A DNA stretch of 64,000 bases from Adiantum capillus-veneris (Eukaryota > Streptophyta > Polypodiopsida > Polypodiales > Pteridaceae). How positions within the stretch are numbered: the stretch's first letter is position 1; every line of letters starts with the position of its first letter. A model generated the notes under the pieces. It had not been told where the DNA came from, ran no database searches, and saw nothing but the letters and a program-made list of their open reading frames with translations. The stretch lies in assembly GCA_014529385.2 (NCBI GenBank), contig CM043944.1, forward strand, positions 46,173,768 to 46,237,767, in the 5' to 3' direction. Positions 11,816 to 26,825 of the stretch are shown here, piece by piece. The position numbers were made by a program, and so were the translations under genes.

Positions 11816-14298
11816 AAATCATAGTCATCCTCAACTATGAGGTCGAAGAGATAAAGCTTTAGTCATTAGTTAATCTTACTTAGCAGGTACATGATCCCTT
11901 TTTACCCTACGACATCTTTCCAAGATGGATGACTAATCCATTTGGTGCTTGGGAGACATAGCTGCCGCAAGCATGTCTGCTCTTTAGTCCATTTCATTCT
12001 CCCAAAGTAGAGTGACAAATTCTACTTGGTGTTTGAGAGACGTCATCATCACAAACATGATTCTAAGCATGCATACTATTTAAATTTGTGCACAATCAAA
12101 AAGAAAACTAGTCTTATAACACAAAAACATGGGTCATTTAAAAGAAGTTTGTACATTTGCTTACTCTAATGTAGCATTGTAGGCATTGACAAGGTTCATA
12201 CTATCCTTAAGTTGTATTCCTTGTATCCATCTAGCATCTTCAATAGGATAATTGTTTAGCTTAATAAGATACCATCGGATAATCTTACCATGTCGTAGTA
12301 CCTTGTCTTCATCCCGAAGGATAGCTTCGGGTTGTAGCACTTTCTTTTTTGTCTTCAACATCGGGAGGGTCTTCAATAATTGGTTCACTTGGTGCCTCTC
12401 CTTTGTAGGGCTTGAGTAGGCTCACATGAAAAGCATTGTGTATGAGCCAATGGTTAGGCAACTTGAGTTGCTAGGCCGTCTCATTGATAGGCTTCAAAAT
12501 TTGGAAAGGGCCATAGTATCTTTTTGCTAGCTTAGCATAATACTTTTGATGACCCGTAGGATGTTTGCCCGTGGTTTCCCTCAATCGAGCCTTAGAAACT
12601 TAAGCAAGACCCAATCATTTTCTTTGAACGTTAAACCCCTTCTATGCTTGTCAGCAGCAGCAGCTTTTTACCTTTGTTGAGAGATGGATATAGCCTCCTT
12701 AATCTTTTGAAAATATTCTTGTAGGTCACGGCTGTACTCATCGGCAGCGAAGATGTACTTTGAGTAGCAAGGGACTTTTAGGTCTTTCCTCAATGATCTC
12801 AAAAGGTGCTTTTCCCGTAGAAGTATGTACAATATTATTGTAGGCATACTCTACAAGAGGTAGATACTTTTCCCATTGTGAGCATTGATCTACTTCGGTA
12901 ACATAAGTTTTGAGTAGATCGAGTATCGTAAGATTGGCTATCTCACTTTGGCCATCTGTTTGTGGGTGATAGGCCGAAGAGAAATTTAATCTTGTTCCTA
13001 GATTTTCAAAGAGACCTTTCCAGAAATTACTGGTCACTCTAAGATCTCTATCTGACACGATGGATGTTGGTAATCCATGGTGTTTGAAAATCTGTGATAT
13101 GAAGAGAGTTGCCATTTGGTGTGTCTTAATGGTCTTTTTAACAGGAAAGTGTGCTTGCTTGCTAAACCTGTTGACTATTGTCCATATTCCCGTATTCCCA
13201 TGGATAGACTTGGGTAATCTAAATATGAAATCCCTGGATATACTCTCCCATGGTGAATTTGGGATAGGCAATGGCTGGAGTAATCCAGGTTGCTTTCCTC
13301 TATCATACTTGGTCTTTTGGCATACTACTCATTTTGAAACATACTCTTGTATGTCCACTTTCATGGTAGGCCAATAGAAATACGTCTCTACTCCTCGATG
13401 AGTAGGTTGAATACCTCTATGCCCCGCATAGGGAGGAGCACAGGATTCATACATAACTTTCTCACACGAAGGGAATGGGTAACACATAGCCTATTGCCGT
13501 GGAGAAGATAACCATCCTGCAAGGTGAATGGTTCCTCTTTCTTCCCCAAAGCAAGGGCTGACTTTATGTCTCTAAAGTCAAGGTCAGTAGCATACTCATC
13601 TATCATACAGGATAGATCATTGTGAGTGGCTATAGACACCGCATTAACTTTTGGTCGTCGTGAAAGTGCATTGGTCACTTGATTGTGCTTACCAGCAACG
13701 TGCAGAGCAATATAGAAATTAAATTGCGAAAGAAAATTTGCCCACTCTATTTGTTTGTCGGAAAGCTTGGTTTGCGTCATGAAATACTTGAGACTTTGAT
13801 GGTCGTTTTGTAGAATAAATGGAGTCCCCAGTAAGTAGTGCTTCCATGTGTCTAGGGCATGTAGAGCTACTAAAAGATCTTTCTCATAAATGCCCAAGAC
13901 TCGTTCATCGGTATTGAGCCGTCGGCTCTCATATGCTATGGCATGCCCTTCTTGAAGCAAAACTGCTCCAAGGCAATCACCACAAGCATCACATTGGACC
14001 TCAAATGGCTTTGAGAGATCCGGAAGCATGAGGATTGGTTGGGAGGTAAGCTTTTCTTTGAGCTTATCAAAAGCATTTTGCTCCTTAGCAGTTCATACAT
14101 ACTTAACATTCTTCTTAGTTAAGTCGTGTAGTGGTCTTGCTATTTGAGAGAATTTGCTATGAAGCGTCTATAGTATGTGCACATACCAATAAAGCTTCTT
14201 AGCTCATGTAGATTCCTTGGATAAAGCCATGCTTTTATTGCATCTAACTTCGATGGATCCTTACGGATACCATCTTTAGAGATAATATGACCTAGGTA
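11816..14298 (-). pseudogene. Chromovirus pol relic: RT end, RNase H, integrase, chromodomain
   Basis: Read on minus from 14298: the RT thumb/connection starting YLGHIISKDGIRKDP, then RNase H (13388-14029; CDACGDCLGAVLLQEG, IAYESRRL, HQSLKYF), the integrase zinc region, and the integrase core (12738-13271) with the catalytic set in place (aspartates in DFIFRLP and VSDRD, glutamate in DGQSEIAN). Last comes a C-terminal chromodomain near 12180-12350 (PEAILRDEDKVLRHGKIIRW), which in this lineage directs integration to heterochromatin. Several stops and frameshifts separate the blocks, for example between integrase and chromodomain. Upstream PR and RT are not on this strand but lie inverted next door. 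Confidence 0.9.
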
Positions 14299-15360
14299 TT
14301 AACAAGCCTCCGTTACTCCCTTGATTGGGAAGTTGAGGCTTCATGTCCAAAGTTATGTCGACAAAGAAGATTTTTTCATCTCTCCTGTCCAACATGAGGA
14401 TGCTCTCGTAGGGGTGCCATGGTTTGATTGCATGGCTGCCAATATGAAGTTTCCTGAAAGGAATCTACTTCACCTACAGGGGAAAGAACATGTATATAGA
14501 TGCTAGTGAGTGTGGTCGCACTATTCCACTTGTAAATCCTCCTGCTTTTGATAAATCAATGAAAAGCTCAATTTCTACGTACATGATTTTTGTCAAAGAG
14601 TCTCTAAAAGATCCTAATGTTTCAACAAATGTCAATGGTAGGAATCATGAAGAGTTAGACTTGTCTAATTTTCTAAAAGGATTCCAAGATGTGTTCATCG
14701 ATGATATCCCTATGGACTTACCTCCAAAACGAGGGGATGATGACCATCGAATTGAGCTCCTTCCAGGAAGCTCACCGCCTAACAAGCCTCCTTATCGAGT
14801 CTCTCAAGCTCAACAAGAGGAGATCATAAGGCAAGTACAGGAATTGGTAGACAAAGGAATGGTAAGGCCTATTTCCTCTCCCTTTTGTTCTCCAGTCCTT
14901 TTAGTGCAAAAGAAAGATGGTACATACCGTATGTGTGTGGACTATCGAGCATTAAACCATATCACTATCAAAAACAGATTTCCCGTGTCTCGGGTAGAAG
15001 ATCTGTTTGATAAGCTACAAGGCTCTACCTACTTCAATAGGATTGACCTTAAAAGTGGCTATCATCAAATAAGGATAGTGGATGAATATATCCTAAAGAC
15101 CGCGTTTTGCACAACGTTTGGTCTTTATGAATATCTAGTCATGCCTTTTGGTTTGACTAATGCACCGGCTACGTTCAATCGTCTAATGGAGAAAACTTCT
15201 AGACCCTACCGCAAATTCACTGGAGTGTTCTTTGATGATATCATCATCTACTCCAAGTCTTTGGAGGAACATAAGCAACATCTCCAAGTGATTTTTCAAG
15301 CATTGAAGGAGAATAAGCTTTTTCTCAACCAAAAGAAAAGCGGATTTTTCCTTAAAGAGA
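14299..15360 (+). pseudogene. Chromovirus protease end and reverse transcriptase, inverted block
   Basis: Plus-strand frames carry the protease tail (DKEDFFISPVQHEDALVGVP WF), then a linker and the RT fingers/palm: KGMVRPISSPFCSPVLLVQK, MCVDYRALN, YFNRIDLKSGYHQIR, MPFGLTNAPATFNRLM, and FFDD where the family normally has YxDD. Similarity ends at GFFLKES (about 15360), mid-RT. The missing RT remainder begins at 14298 on the other strand, so the block is best explained as an inversion inside one pol gene. The long frame 14490-15449 overruns into unrelated sequence after 15360. Not functional as it stands. Confidence 0.9.
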
Positions 15361-16386
15361 GTGATGGTCCAACTCTTGTTGCAAGGCTTTCGCGTACGTG
15401 CCATGGAAAGTCTCGTCATAGAATTGCGGTTCGGATTTGTTTGTGTTAAATGCATGCACACTACGTGTTATGGGCCCTAGTGTTTAACACAAATTTGTTC
15501 AAAGCGGCATGCCAATTCATGGACTTTTTTTTGTTTCTGCAAATTTTTGCACTTAAAATGCAACTTTTCAAGCCGATTTATGAGTTTACACCCTACCGTA
15601 CAAGGTAATGACTCAGGATGGGTGTCTGTGGTTGGATGGTCTATACTCTATGAGCTTACTCCACCCCAACCCGCTTTCAACCTAGTTGGTTGCCTCCACT
15701 CCATATCAAGTATATGGCTGGATACTCACTGGTTGAGTCAAAGTTATCATCAGTCGTGGAGACTGTCTGTAAGTGGTTGGGGCAAGTACCTCACTCTTAC
15801 TGCCTCTATTCATCTCGCATTGGATGGGCAGCTTATAAGTACTTTGCTAGTGCTAAAGGATCTGCTAAGAGCATACGTTAGCACAAAGCATTCTGAATGG
15901 GTGATTCTCTCCCTATCTAGAATTTGCTTAGGTTTTCAACTTTAAACACCTTCTGTGGTGGCGTTGGATACCGATTCAATAGTTTCATAAGTCGACTTAG
16001 TAGGTGTGCTGACAAAGCATGTTGGCGTGTAACCTTCATTAGGGGTGAACATGTAGTTCCGTGTGTTCCAAAATGTTCAGCAGTCTGACATGAGGAAACT
16101 CCCTATTCTGTCCCTCAGTAGCTATGAGCTTTTCTAGATACTCACGCGAGTTGGAAATCTGGTCACAACTTCATGGAAAGTTACGCCAAGGTTTTCTTGC
16201 ATTTTTTCAGTATCTTTTAGAAAGTCTGAAAACTGGTTATGTCTTTAGATACCTTTTAGTTGTGGTTACTCCTTTAAAGTACTCAAGTGAGTTATAAATT
16301 GAGTTACCATTTAATTATAAGTGGTTGCAAAAGGACAACAATGCTGAAAATCAAGATTGAACCTCCTCACTGCACCGAGTATCGGT
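15361..16386. other. No recognised gene
   Basis: On minus, 15361-15450 reads a basic/Q-rich segment (KALQQELD) that could belong to the same gypsy polyprotein. A plus frame at 15690-15881 has protein-like composition but matches nothing I know. The rest is plain AT-rich DNA. Confidence 0.3.
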
Positions 16387-16648
16387 CAACATCAGGACAA
16401 TTGGCCCACGTAAGTGATGCCAATAAGGAAAACATTAGTGTTCTTACAAAGATACTTTCACATGTGTTTTTGAGGACAAAAACACTTCTCCAAGGGGAGA
16501 GTAATGTCGGGCCAAGGGCCACTGTGGAGGTCAAGGACCTGGCCAAGGGCCAACTGCCCAGTGGAGAAGAGATCCTAAGAGCCAAAGGGCTATAAAAGGG
16601 TGGTTGGGCGGAGGATCGGACACGGCAACTCCCAGGGTTTTAAAACAA
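16387..16648 (+). mobile_element. Short-LTR retroelement 3' end: polyprotein tail and LTR
   Basis: A frame ending LRTKTLLQGESNV resembles the polyprotein C-terminus of LTR elements and leads into a purine tract (AAGGGGAGAG). It is followed at about 16506 by an LTR starting TGTCGGGCCAAGGGCC with TATA box GGCTATAAAAGGG (about 16589) and ending TTTTAAAACA near 16648. The LTR matches those at 10355-10502 and 24810-24950. The exact 3' boundary is uncertain. Confidence 0.6.
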
Positions 16649-16900
16649 ACAGGGAATGGATCTAGAAATCTATTTTTGGACTGTTGTTGGGGATGATTCT
16701 ATGGTTGTTTATTTATAATTTTTGTTTACTTGAATCCTTGGAATGGGTTTGCACTATTGCCATTTCTTGTATCAATTTTTACTTACCTTTGCCTTGATTC
16801 ATTTGGATGCTCTGAAAAAGCCTTGGTTCACAGGACCTTAGCCTCAAAACTTATACGCAATTCTTGAGATGGGCAGTTCCTCGTTTGATCATTGAGTATG
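16649..16900 (+). repeat. Repeat C, also present inverted at about 25820-26076
   Basis: Shares GGGGATGAT, GAATGGGTTTGCAC, TTGCCTTGATTCATTTGGAT and TTCACAGGACCTTAG with the reverse complement of 25820-26076. It follows the short LTR here, but sits between two long direct repeats there. Confidence 0.7.
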
Positions 16901-16922
16901 GTGCTTGGGTTAGGGTGAGCAT

Positions 16923-16970
<48 letters not shown>

Positions 16971-16975
16971 ACACA
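16923..16975. repeat. (CA)n microsatellite
   Basis: CA dinucleotide run with one CTCA interruption. Confidence 0.95.
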
Positions 16976-17740
16976 TGTCACTTTCATGTGCGGCTTATTG
17001 TTTAGAGAAGGGATACTTGCTGATATTTAACACTACATGGATGATAGATATAAGTTAAAAAGGTTTTAAGTAGGACATGGATAACAATTGGTAGGTTCGT
17101 TGACACTTGTAGTAATACGTATTGAAGGCTAACGAGTCTGTTGTCTTGTTTATATGAATGTAGGTGAAGACTCTATCTTTACTTAGGATCTTTTTGGCTT
17201 TGATGTTGTCCATCATTGTCGAACCTGGCCTCTTTTACTTCAGAATAAGTTGTTCTTGACTATCTTATATACAAAACACTAGAATGATGCCTCATTCTCA
17301 CTATGATGTACAAAAATGAATCAAAAACTAAGTTGTTTTTGTGCTAATCATTGTCCTTTGTTTAAAGCCAACTGTCTTTTGAACTATTATGTTCTTTTAT
17401 GTATAAATCTAAAAACACCAACACACACACTAATCATCATAAAATTATGGCAGATCTCGATATTGGAGGATGTCATGAAGCCTTTCAAAATCACGACCTT
17501 GTATATAAAAGAACAACATGTCCAATTGATTATCGACATCTTGCGGGCTGAGTTGGGTCTCACACACTTGGTTTTGAATGGCTAAGGACTAATTAGCATT
17601 GGACTCGCGTAGGTGGTTTTTTTACCTACTTAGAAATGACCTCCTTTGTTTAGAATGGTTTCTGTATTTATGCGTGACTTAGCATTGGGATGTGTTATTT
17701 GGAGTACTCTTCATGAAAATCAAAAGATAATATTATTTTT
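16976..17740. other. No gene seen
   Basis: AT-rich DNA between the CA array and the plus-strand LTR. Only short frames without family resemblance. Confidence 0.4.
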
Positions 17741-19177
17741 TGTCATAAAATCTAATATCTGACCAACCCAAATGTGGAAGAATAAACGAGCACAAGGGTT
17801 AAGATATAAACATGTGCTAATAGATCTATCTCAACACGGGGCCCATGGTAAAGGCCCCAAATGAGAGATGGTCTATCAAAGAGCAAGGCTAACCAATGGA
17901 GCATAAGACCTTAGGGTTAGCTTCATTGAAGACCTCCAATAATTAGTGTAAAAGTACTTTGACCTTAGGTAAGCTAGGGCTGAGCTTGAGGTGGGAACCC
18001 GGACCAAGCTTAAGGTGCTTGTCGTGCTTGATGACTAAGGTGCTTGAGGTGCCCGATGAGTGGGGTGCTTGAGGTGCCCGATGACTGGGATGCTTGAGGT
18101 GCTTGTCATGCTTGAGATTCTAGGGTTGTACTTGATGTGAGAACCCAACCCAAGCTTGAGGGGCTTAAGGGCCAAGCTTGTGGTGAGAACTAGGCCCAAG
18201 GTTGAGTGGCTTGAGGTGTGCAAAAGTCAAGATTGAATCCCTACAAGGAGGGGGCGAGCCCTACAAGAGGGGGGATTGGAGAGAACACACACACACACAC
18301 ACACACTCACACAAGGCATGCTTGGTATAAAGAAATCAAAAGGGACACTTGTCAAGTTCCTCCTCATGTTTCCCTCATGGTGTGCTTGAAGCCTATTGGT
18401 TGCCACCCAAGGGGTCCAATGAGCTTCAAGCATGAGCTACAAGGGGGGGTCGACCAAGGAAGCTAGGGGCTTGCTTAGGGGGTATACTCTCCCACATACA
18501 CTCTCATTGTGCATTGTGCAAAGTGCAAGAGCTCCCTCTCCTTCTCCAACAAGCAAGTAGACGTTGAGAGCCTACACCAACACTCTTAGTTATGGAGTGC
18601 AAATCCAACCAAGAGCCATGCTTCAATGCTTAAGCTTGCCATCTTCTCCATCTTCATTACTATGCTATTATGTATGCTAGCAAGAAGAGTGATGATAAGT
18701 GATGTACTAATTCTTTCTCCTATGAAATGTTTCTTCTTCCTCTTCCCTACCCTCATTCCCTGCTAGCTCTCTCCACCTTCGAAGGTGCTTGAGATCTTGG
18801 GACTAAGGCTTAGGATAGTTAATGCTTTCTTCTTATGTTATGCTCGTGATGCATGAAGCTTTCCATCTTCATTGCATCACCAAGGTCACAAGAAACACAA
18901 AGATTGTATTGTAACAAGTCTTTCTTGATGGGAGAAATCATAATACAAATGCCTATTGGAGGGGGGACCGGCTCCACATAAATCCAGTCCTCAACTGTTG
19001 TCATGTTCTCTAAATTCTCTCTCTCTTGCAAAAGTATTGTTCATGCCAAGTTAACTAAATGCTATGTGTATGTTGCAACCATCAATTATCTTCACCCGCT
19101 ATGCTCACAAAGTAATTTCTCAAAAGTACTCTCATTAATTTTCGCTACTCTCAAGTTAATAGGCCAATTCCATTACA
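17741..19177 (+). mobile_element. Chromovirus 5' LTR (plus strand), 1437 bp
   Basis: Begins TGTCATAAAATCTAATATCT and ends CCATTACA. It is directly followed, one base later, by a tRNA-iMet primer site and then gag, so it is a 5' LTR. It is the inverted partner of the LTR at 10044-11801. An internal (CA)n run (about 18285-18309) and the minisatellite at 18000-18110 lie within it. Confidence 0.9.
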
Positions 19178-19178
19178 A

Positions 19179-19190
19179 TGGTATCAGAGC
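19179..19190 (+). other. Primer binding site, initiator tRNA-Met type
   Basis: TGGTATCAGAGC, the standard plant LTR-element primer site complementary to the 3' end of initiator tRNA-Met, one base after the LTR. It confirms both LTR end and orientation. Confidence 0.95.
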
Positions 19191-19566
19191 ATTTGGTTTC
19201 TCTTTTCTTGCTTAAGAAGAGATGTCCTTAAGTAGCCTATAAATGGTTGATGTTGTTAATTTTATTAGGGTAAGTGGAACTAAGATCTATTATCGGTTTT
19301 GTTGAGCCCACTATGTGGGATATGGTGCACACCTCGGGAGCTTTGGACTTAATAATGGAGTCTTTTTAGACTTGCCTACGGCTATACCATTATTGAGCCA
19401 TAAGAAGGAAGGAGCTAGCCCTCGGCAACTCTGCTATGTTAGACCTACTCCACTACTCTCTATAATTAACCACTTCGAGCCGTGGGTGTAGATACTTAAG
19501 ATCTTATTTTCAAAGGCTAAGAGGAGTGGCAACTAAGGTTTTGAATTGCCAAAGCAAACACTCAGT

Positions 19567-20640
19567 ATGTACACAAATTTTGTTAACATGGCTGACAATA
19601 ATCAAGAGAGTAGAATGAACATTGATAGCTTTAAATTTGCACATGAAGGTGCTAATGAGGATGCTCCCATTGTGAATTATCTTGTTACTAGGTTGCAGCA
19701 AGCTATGGGCAACCCTACCTTGCAAGCCGAAGTTGCTCAACAACTTCGTGCTTATGGGATTTTCCTTCCTCTCCAAGAGGAGAGAGAGCTTAGAAGGCCT
19801 CTTGAAGAGACCCCCAAAAGAAGACTCTCTCCCATACCAGAAGAGGAATCCAAAGAGCAAGAAAGCAATGAAACTTTAAGTTCCTCTGAAGATGTGGCTC
19901 CATGAAGACGGCGGTCTAGACGATCGCCAACTCCTCCTAACAGGAAAAGATCAACACACAGTCCTTCTTCTCGTCATTCCGAAAGGGAAGAGAGGAAACA
20001 AAGGAAGAAAAGGGCTAGAAAGAGGTCACCTTCTTCTTCACCTTCCTCCTCTTCCGACAAAAGCTATGGCTATTCTCCTAGAGAATACAAGAGGGGAGGA
20101 CATCTTAAATCATACCGTGCATGGCGAAGGTCACAAAAGCTAAAGAAGTTCAAGGAGGGAGGAAAGAGTATCTCTTTTCTCACCTATGATGGCCCCTTTG
20201 GTGCTACCGACAAAGTGTTGGCCTTCATCCAGCAATTTGATGTGGCCTTTGGAGACGAGGGCTTCACAGAGTCCTCCAAGCTACGCCATGTAGCTATGCA
20301 CTTCCAAAAATCAGCTCGTCAATGGTGGGCCAGCCTTCGTGGCAGCGGGGAAGCCCTAAAGACATGGAAAACTCTAGGAGTTTCCATCATGAAGCAATTC
20401 CTTACAAGCGATGCAAATGACAAAGTGCTCACCGAATGGCGCAGCTTGAAGTTTCTCTCTCATGAGTCTATCCACAAGTATGTAGACAAGTTTTGGGATT
20501 TGCATCTCAAGGCTACTGTCTTTCAAAAGATAGACTTTACCGAGCAAAGCAACAATTCTGTGCGGGATTACCTGAAGAGATGGCCAAATACATCAACTCT
20601 CAATGGCCTGGTTCTATCACCAAAGTAATCCATCACACCA
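19567..20640 (+). pseudogene. Chromovirus gag with one stop and one frameshift
   Basis: A single frame runs from an ATG at 19567 through an acidic N-terminus, a TGA at 19903-19905, an arginine/serine-rich stretch (19906-20110), and the Gag core (SFLTYDGPFGATDKVLAFIQ, then QWWASLRG near 20325) to about 20545. There a one-base indel shifts the frame; the homologous reading continues one frame over to a TAG near 20650. Gag forms the particle and packages RNA. Protease and pol do not follow, as the sequence diverges after 20650. The RS-rich segment resembles the gag relics at 45030-46020 and 56012-56412. Confidence 0.85.
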
Positions 20641-20650
20641 TGGAAGCTTA

Positions 20651-24796
<4,146 letters not shown>

Positions 24797-24808
24797 GCTC
24801 TTATACCA
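24797..24808 (-). other. Primer binding site, tRNA-Met type (one mismatch)
   Basis: On minus reads TGGTATAAGAGC, one base off the usual TGGTATCAGAGC, one base after the LTR end. Confidence 0.8.
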
Positions 24809-24809
24809 G

Positions 24810-24950
24810 TGTAAAACCATGGGAACTACCGTGCCGATCCTCCACCCAACCACCCTTTCATAGCCCTTTGGCTTGCAGGATCCCTTCTCCACTGGGTAGT
24901 CGGCCCTTGGCCAGGTCCTTGATCTCCAGGGTGGCCCTTGGCCTGATGCA
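24810..24950 (-). mobile_element. Short 5' LTR, about 141 bp (minus)
   Basis: On minus starts TGCATCAGGCCAAGGGCC and ends CATGGTTTTACA, directly before a primer site. Homologous to 10355-10502 and 16506-16648, including CTGGCCAAGGGCC, the AAAGGGCTAT-AAAGGGTGG box and GGTTGGG-GGAGGATCGG. Confidence 0.8.
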
Positions 24951-25815
24951 CCAAACATAAAGACTAGCACCCCCAACCGGTTAACCAAAAGTCCACAGTC
25001 CTTGAGTTAATCGTTAGTGTTATGTCTTAGTAAAAAACGACTAAGTAAAGCATTTAAAGAAAAAACCATAATAGTACTAGAATCACAGTATCTTTCTACA
25101 TGCTAGTAACATCACAAGTCAAAAAAATCTAGAGTAAGATTTTCAATCAAAACACTAGAATAACCAGTTTAAGTTGAATATTCATATGAGAGCCAAGAGC
25201 AGGAAGGGGTACACTTTAGAAAATTAAAAAGGCTAGAGCCAAAACAATTACCACTAGGTAAAGAATTACCATATGAAACCAAGCCAGCCAAGTGAGCCAT
25301 CTTATTCACTTAATCTCTCACACTCACAATCACTTGTAAAACAAAAAGACCAAGGCTAAGTGAGGAATAGAAATGCCTCACTTAAAGTAATGACAAGGAG
25401 TAGAGTATGTTGGCATCCACAAGCATAGCATTAGCAAAGTAATCATCATTCCAAGCTTCAAGTGATTAAGGGAGCATATTTAGTTAACATGGGTAGGATG
25501 CAGAGCAACCCTAAGCCACAATTTTCATATGGAGCCAAGGTAGGCAAGATCTCGACATTAGATGCAAGAAGTAAGAAGGGGGAGATTCCCATATTAACAA
25601 AGCGTCGATATAATCAAAGCAAGTTTAGATTGAGATTTCATTTGAAGGATGAATGAGTTTGTAAACCCAGCAAAGCTAATCAACTTGTAACAATAAAGCC
25701 TCATAGTACTTACACTAGAAAAGCAGGCTAGTCAGCCGAGGGAACCACAAGGGAGAATAAAGTCACCATGCTAGGAGGGTGCTCTAGTGGTGCAGTAGAA
25801 TCTTGGCAAGCCTCA
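24951..25815. repeat. Direct repeat A, copy 1
   Basis: Starts CCAAACATAAAGACTAGCACCC. Shares with copy 2 (26080-26825) GAGAGCCAAGAGCAGGAAGG, GGGGTACACTTTAGAAAAT, GGGGGAGATTCCCATATT, AAAGTCACCAT and CTCTAGTGGTGCA in the same order. No coding potential found. Could be LTR or leader sequence of the adjacent element. Confidence 0.8.
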
Positions 25816-26079
25816 TGTGCTAAGCCAAATCAAACTGGTCTTGTAAATCAAACAAGGGATTGCCCATGTTAGGAACTACCTAGTTTTGAGCTAAGGACCT
25901 GTGAACCAACAAGGCCTTTTTAAGCATCCAAATGAATCAAGGCAGAGGTAAGTAGAGATTAATACTAGCAAGGCAGTGGTGCAAACCCATTTCAAGGAAA
26001 TCATAAATCAATGGCAACAACATCATCCCCACCAATAGTCCTAAAATAGACCGCTGGAGCCAGTCGTAGTTTGTTAGTG
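25816..26079 (-). repeat. Repeat C (inverted copy of 16649-16900)
   Basis: Reverse complement of the sequence following the LTR at 16506-16648. Here it separates the two A repeats. Confidence 0.7.
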
Positions 26080-26825
26080 CCAAACGTAAAGACTAGCACC
26101 CAACGGGTTAACCAGGAGTCTAGAGTCCCTGAGAGAATTCTTAGTGTTCGTGTCTTAATTGAAACCAACTAGGTAAAGAATTTTTAAAAAAAACCCATAT
26201 TAGTGCTAGAATCACACCATCTTTCTACATGATGTTAGAGTGAGAAATTCAGTTAAAACACCAGAATAATCAATATAAGTTGACTATGAGAGCCAAGAGC
26301 AGGAAGGGGTACACTTTAGAAAATCAAAAACTATAGAGACAAAATAGTACCACTAGGTGAAGAATTACCTTACGAGACCAAGCCAACCAAGTGAGCCATC
26401 TTATTCACTTACTCTCTCACAATCCACATGCATAGCAGTAGCAAGGTAATCACCATTCCAAGCTTCAAGTGAGTTTGAGTAAGGGAGCATCTTCACTTAG
26501 CACTGGTAAGATGCAGAGCACCCCAAGCCATAACCAATTGTCATATGGAGTCAAGGCAGGCAAGATCCTGACATTCGATGCAACAGGTAAGAAGGGGGAG
26601 ATTCCCATATTTAGTGTCAATATAATCAAAGCAAGTTTAGGGTTGGGATTTCTTTTGAAGGATGAATCAATTTACAAACCAAGCAAAGCTACTTAACTTG
26701 TAACAACAAAGCCTCATGGTACTTACAATAGAAAAGCGGGCTAGCCAGTTGAACCAAAGGGGAGAATAAAGTCACCATACCAAGAGGGTCCTCTAGTGGT
26801 GCAATAGCATCAAGGAAAGCCACGG
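26080..26825. repeat. Direct repeat A, copy 2
   Basis: Same order of blocks as copy 1, somewhat shorter through small deletions (about 120 bases fewer), with many substitutions, so not a recent duplication. Confidence 0.8.
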
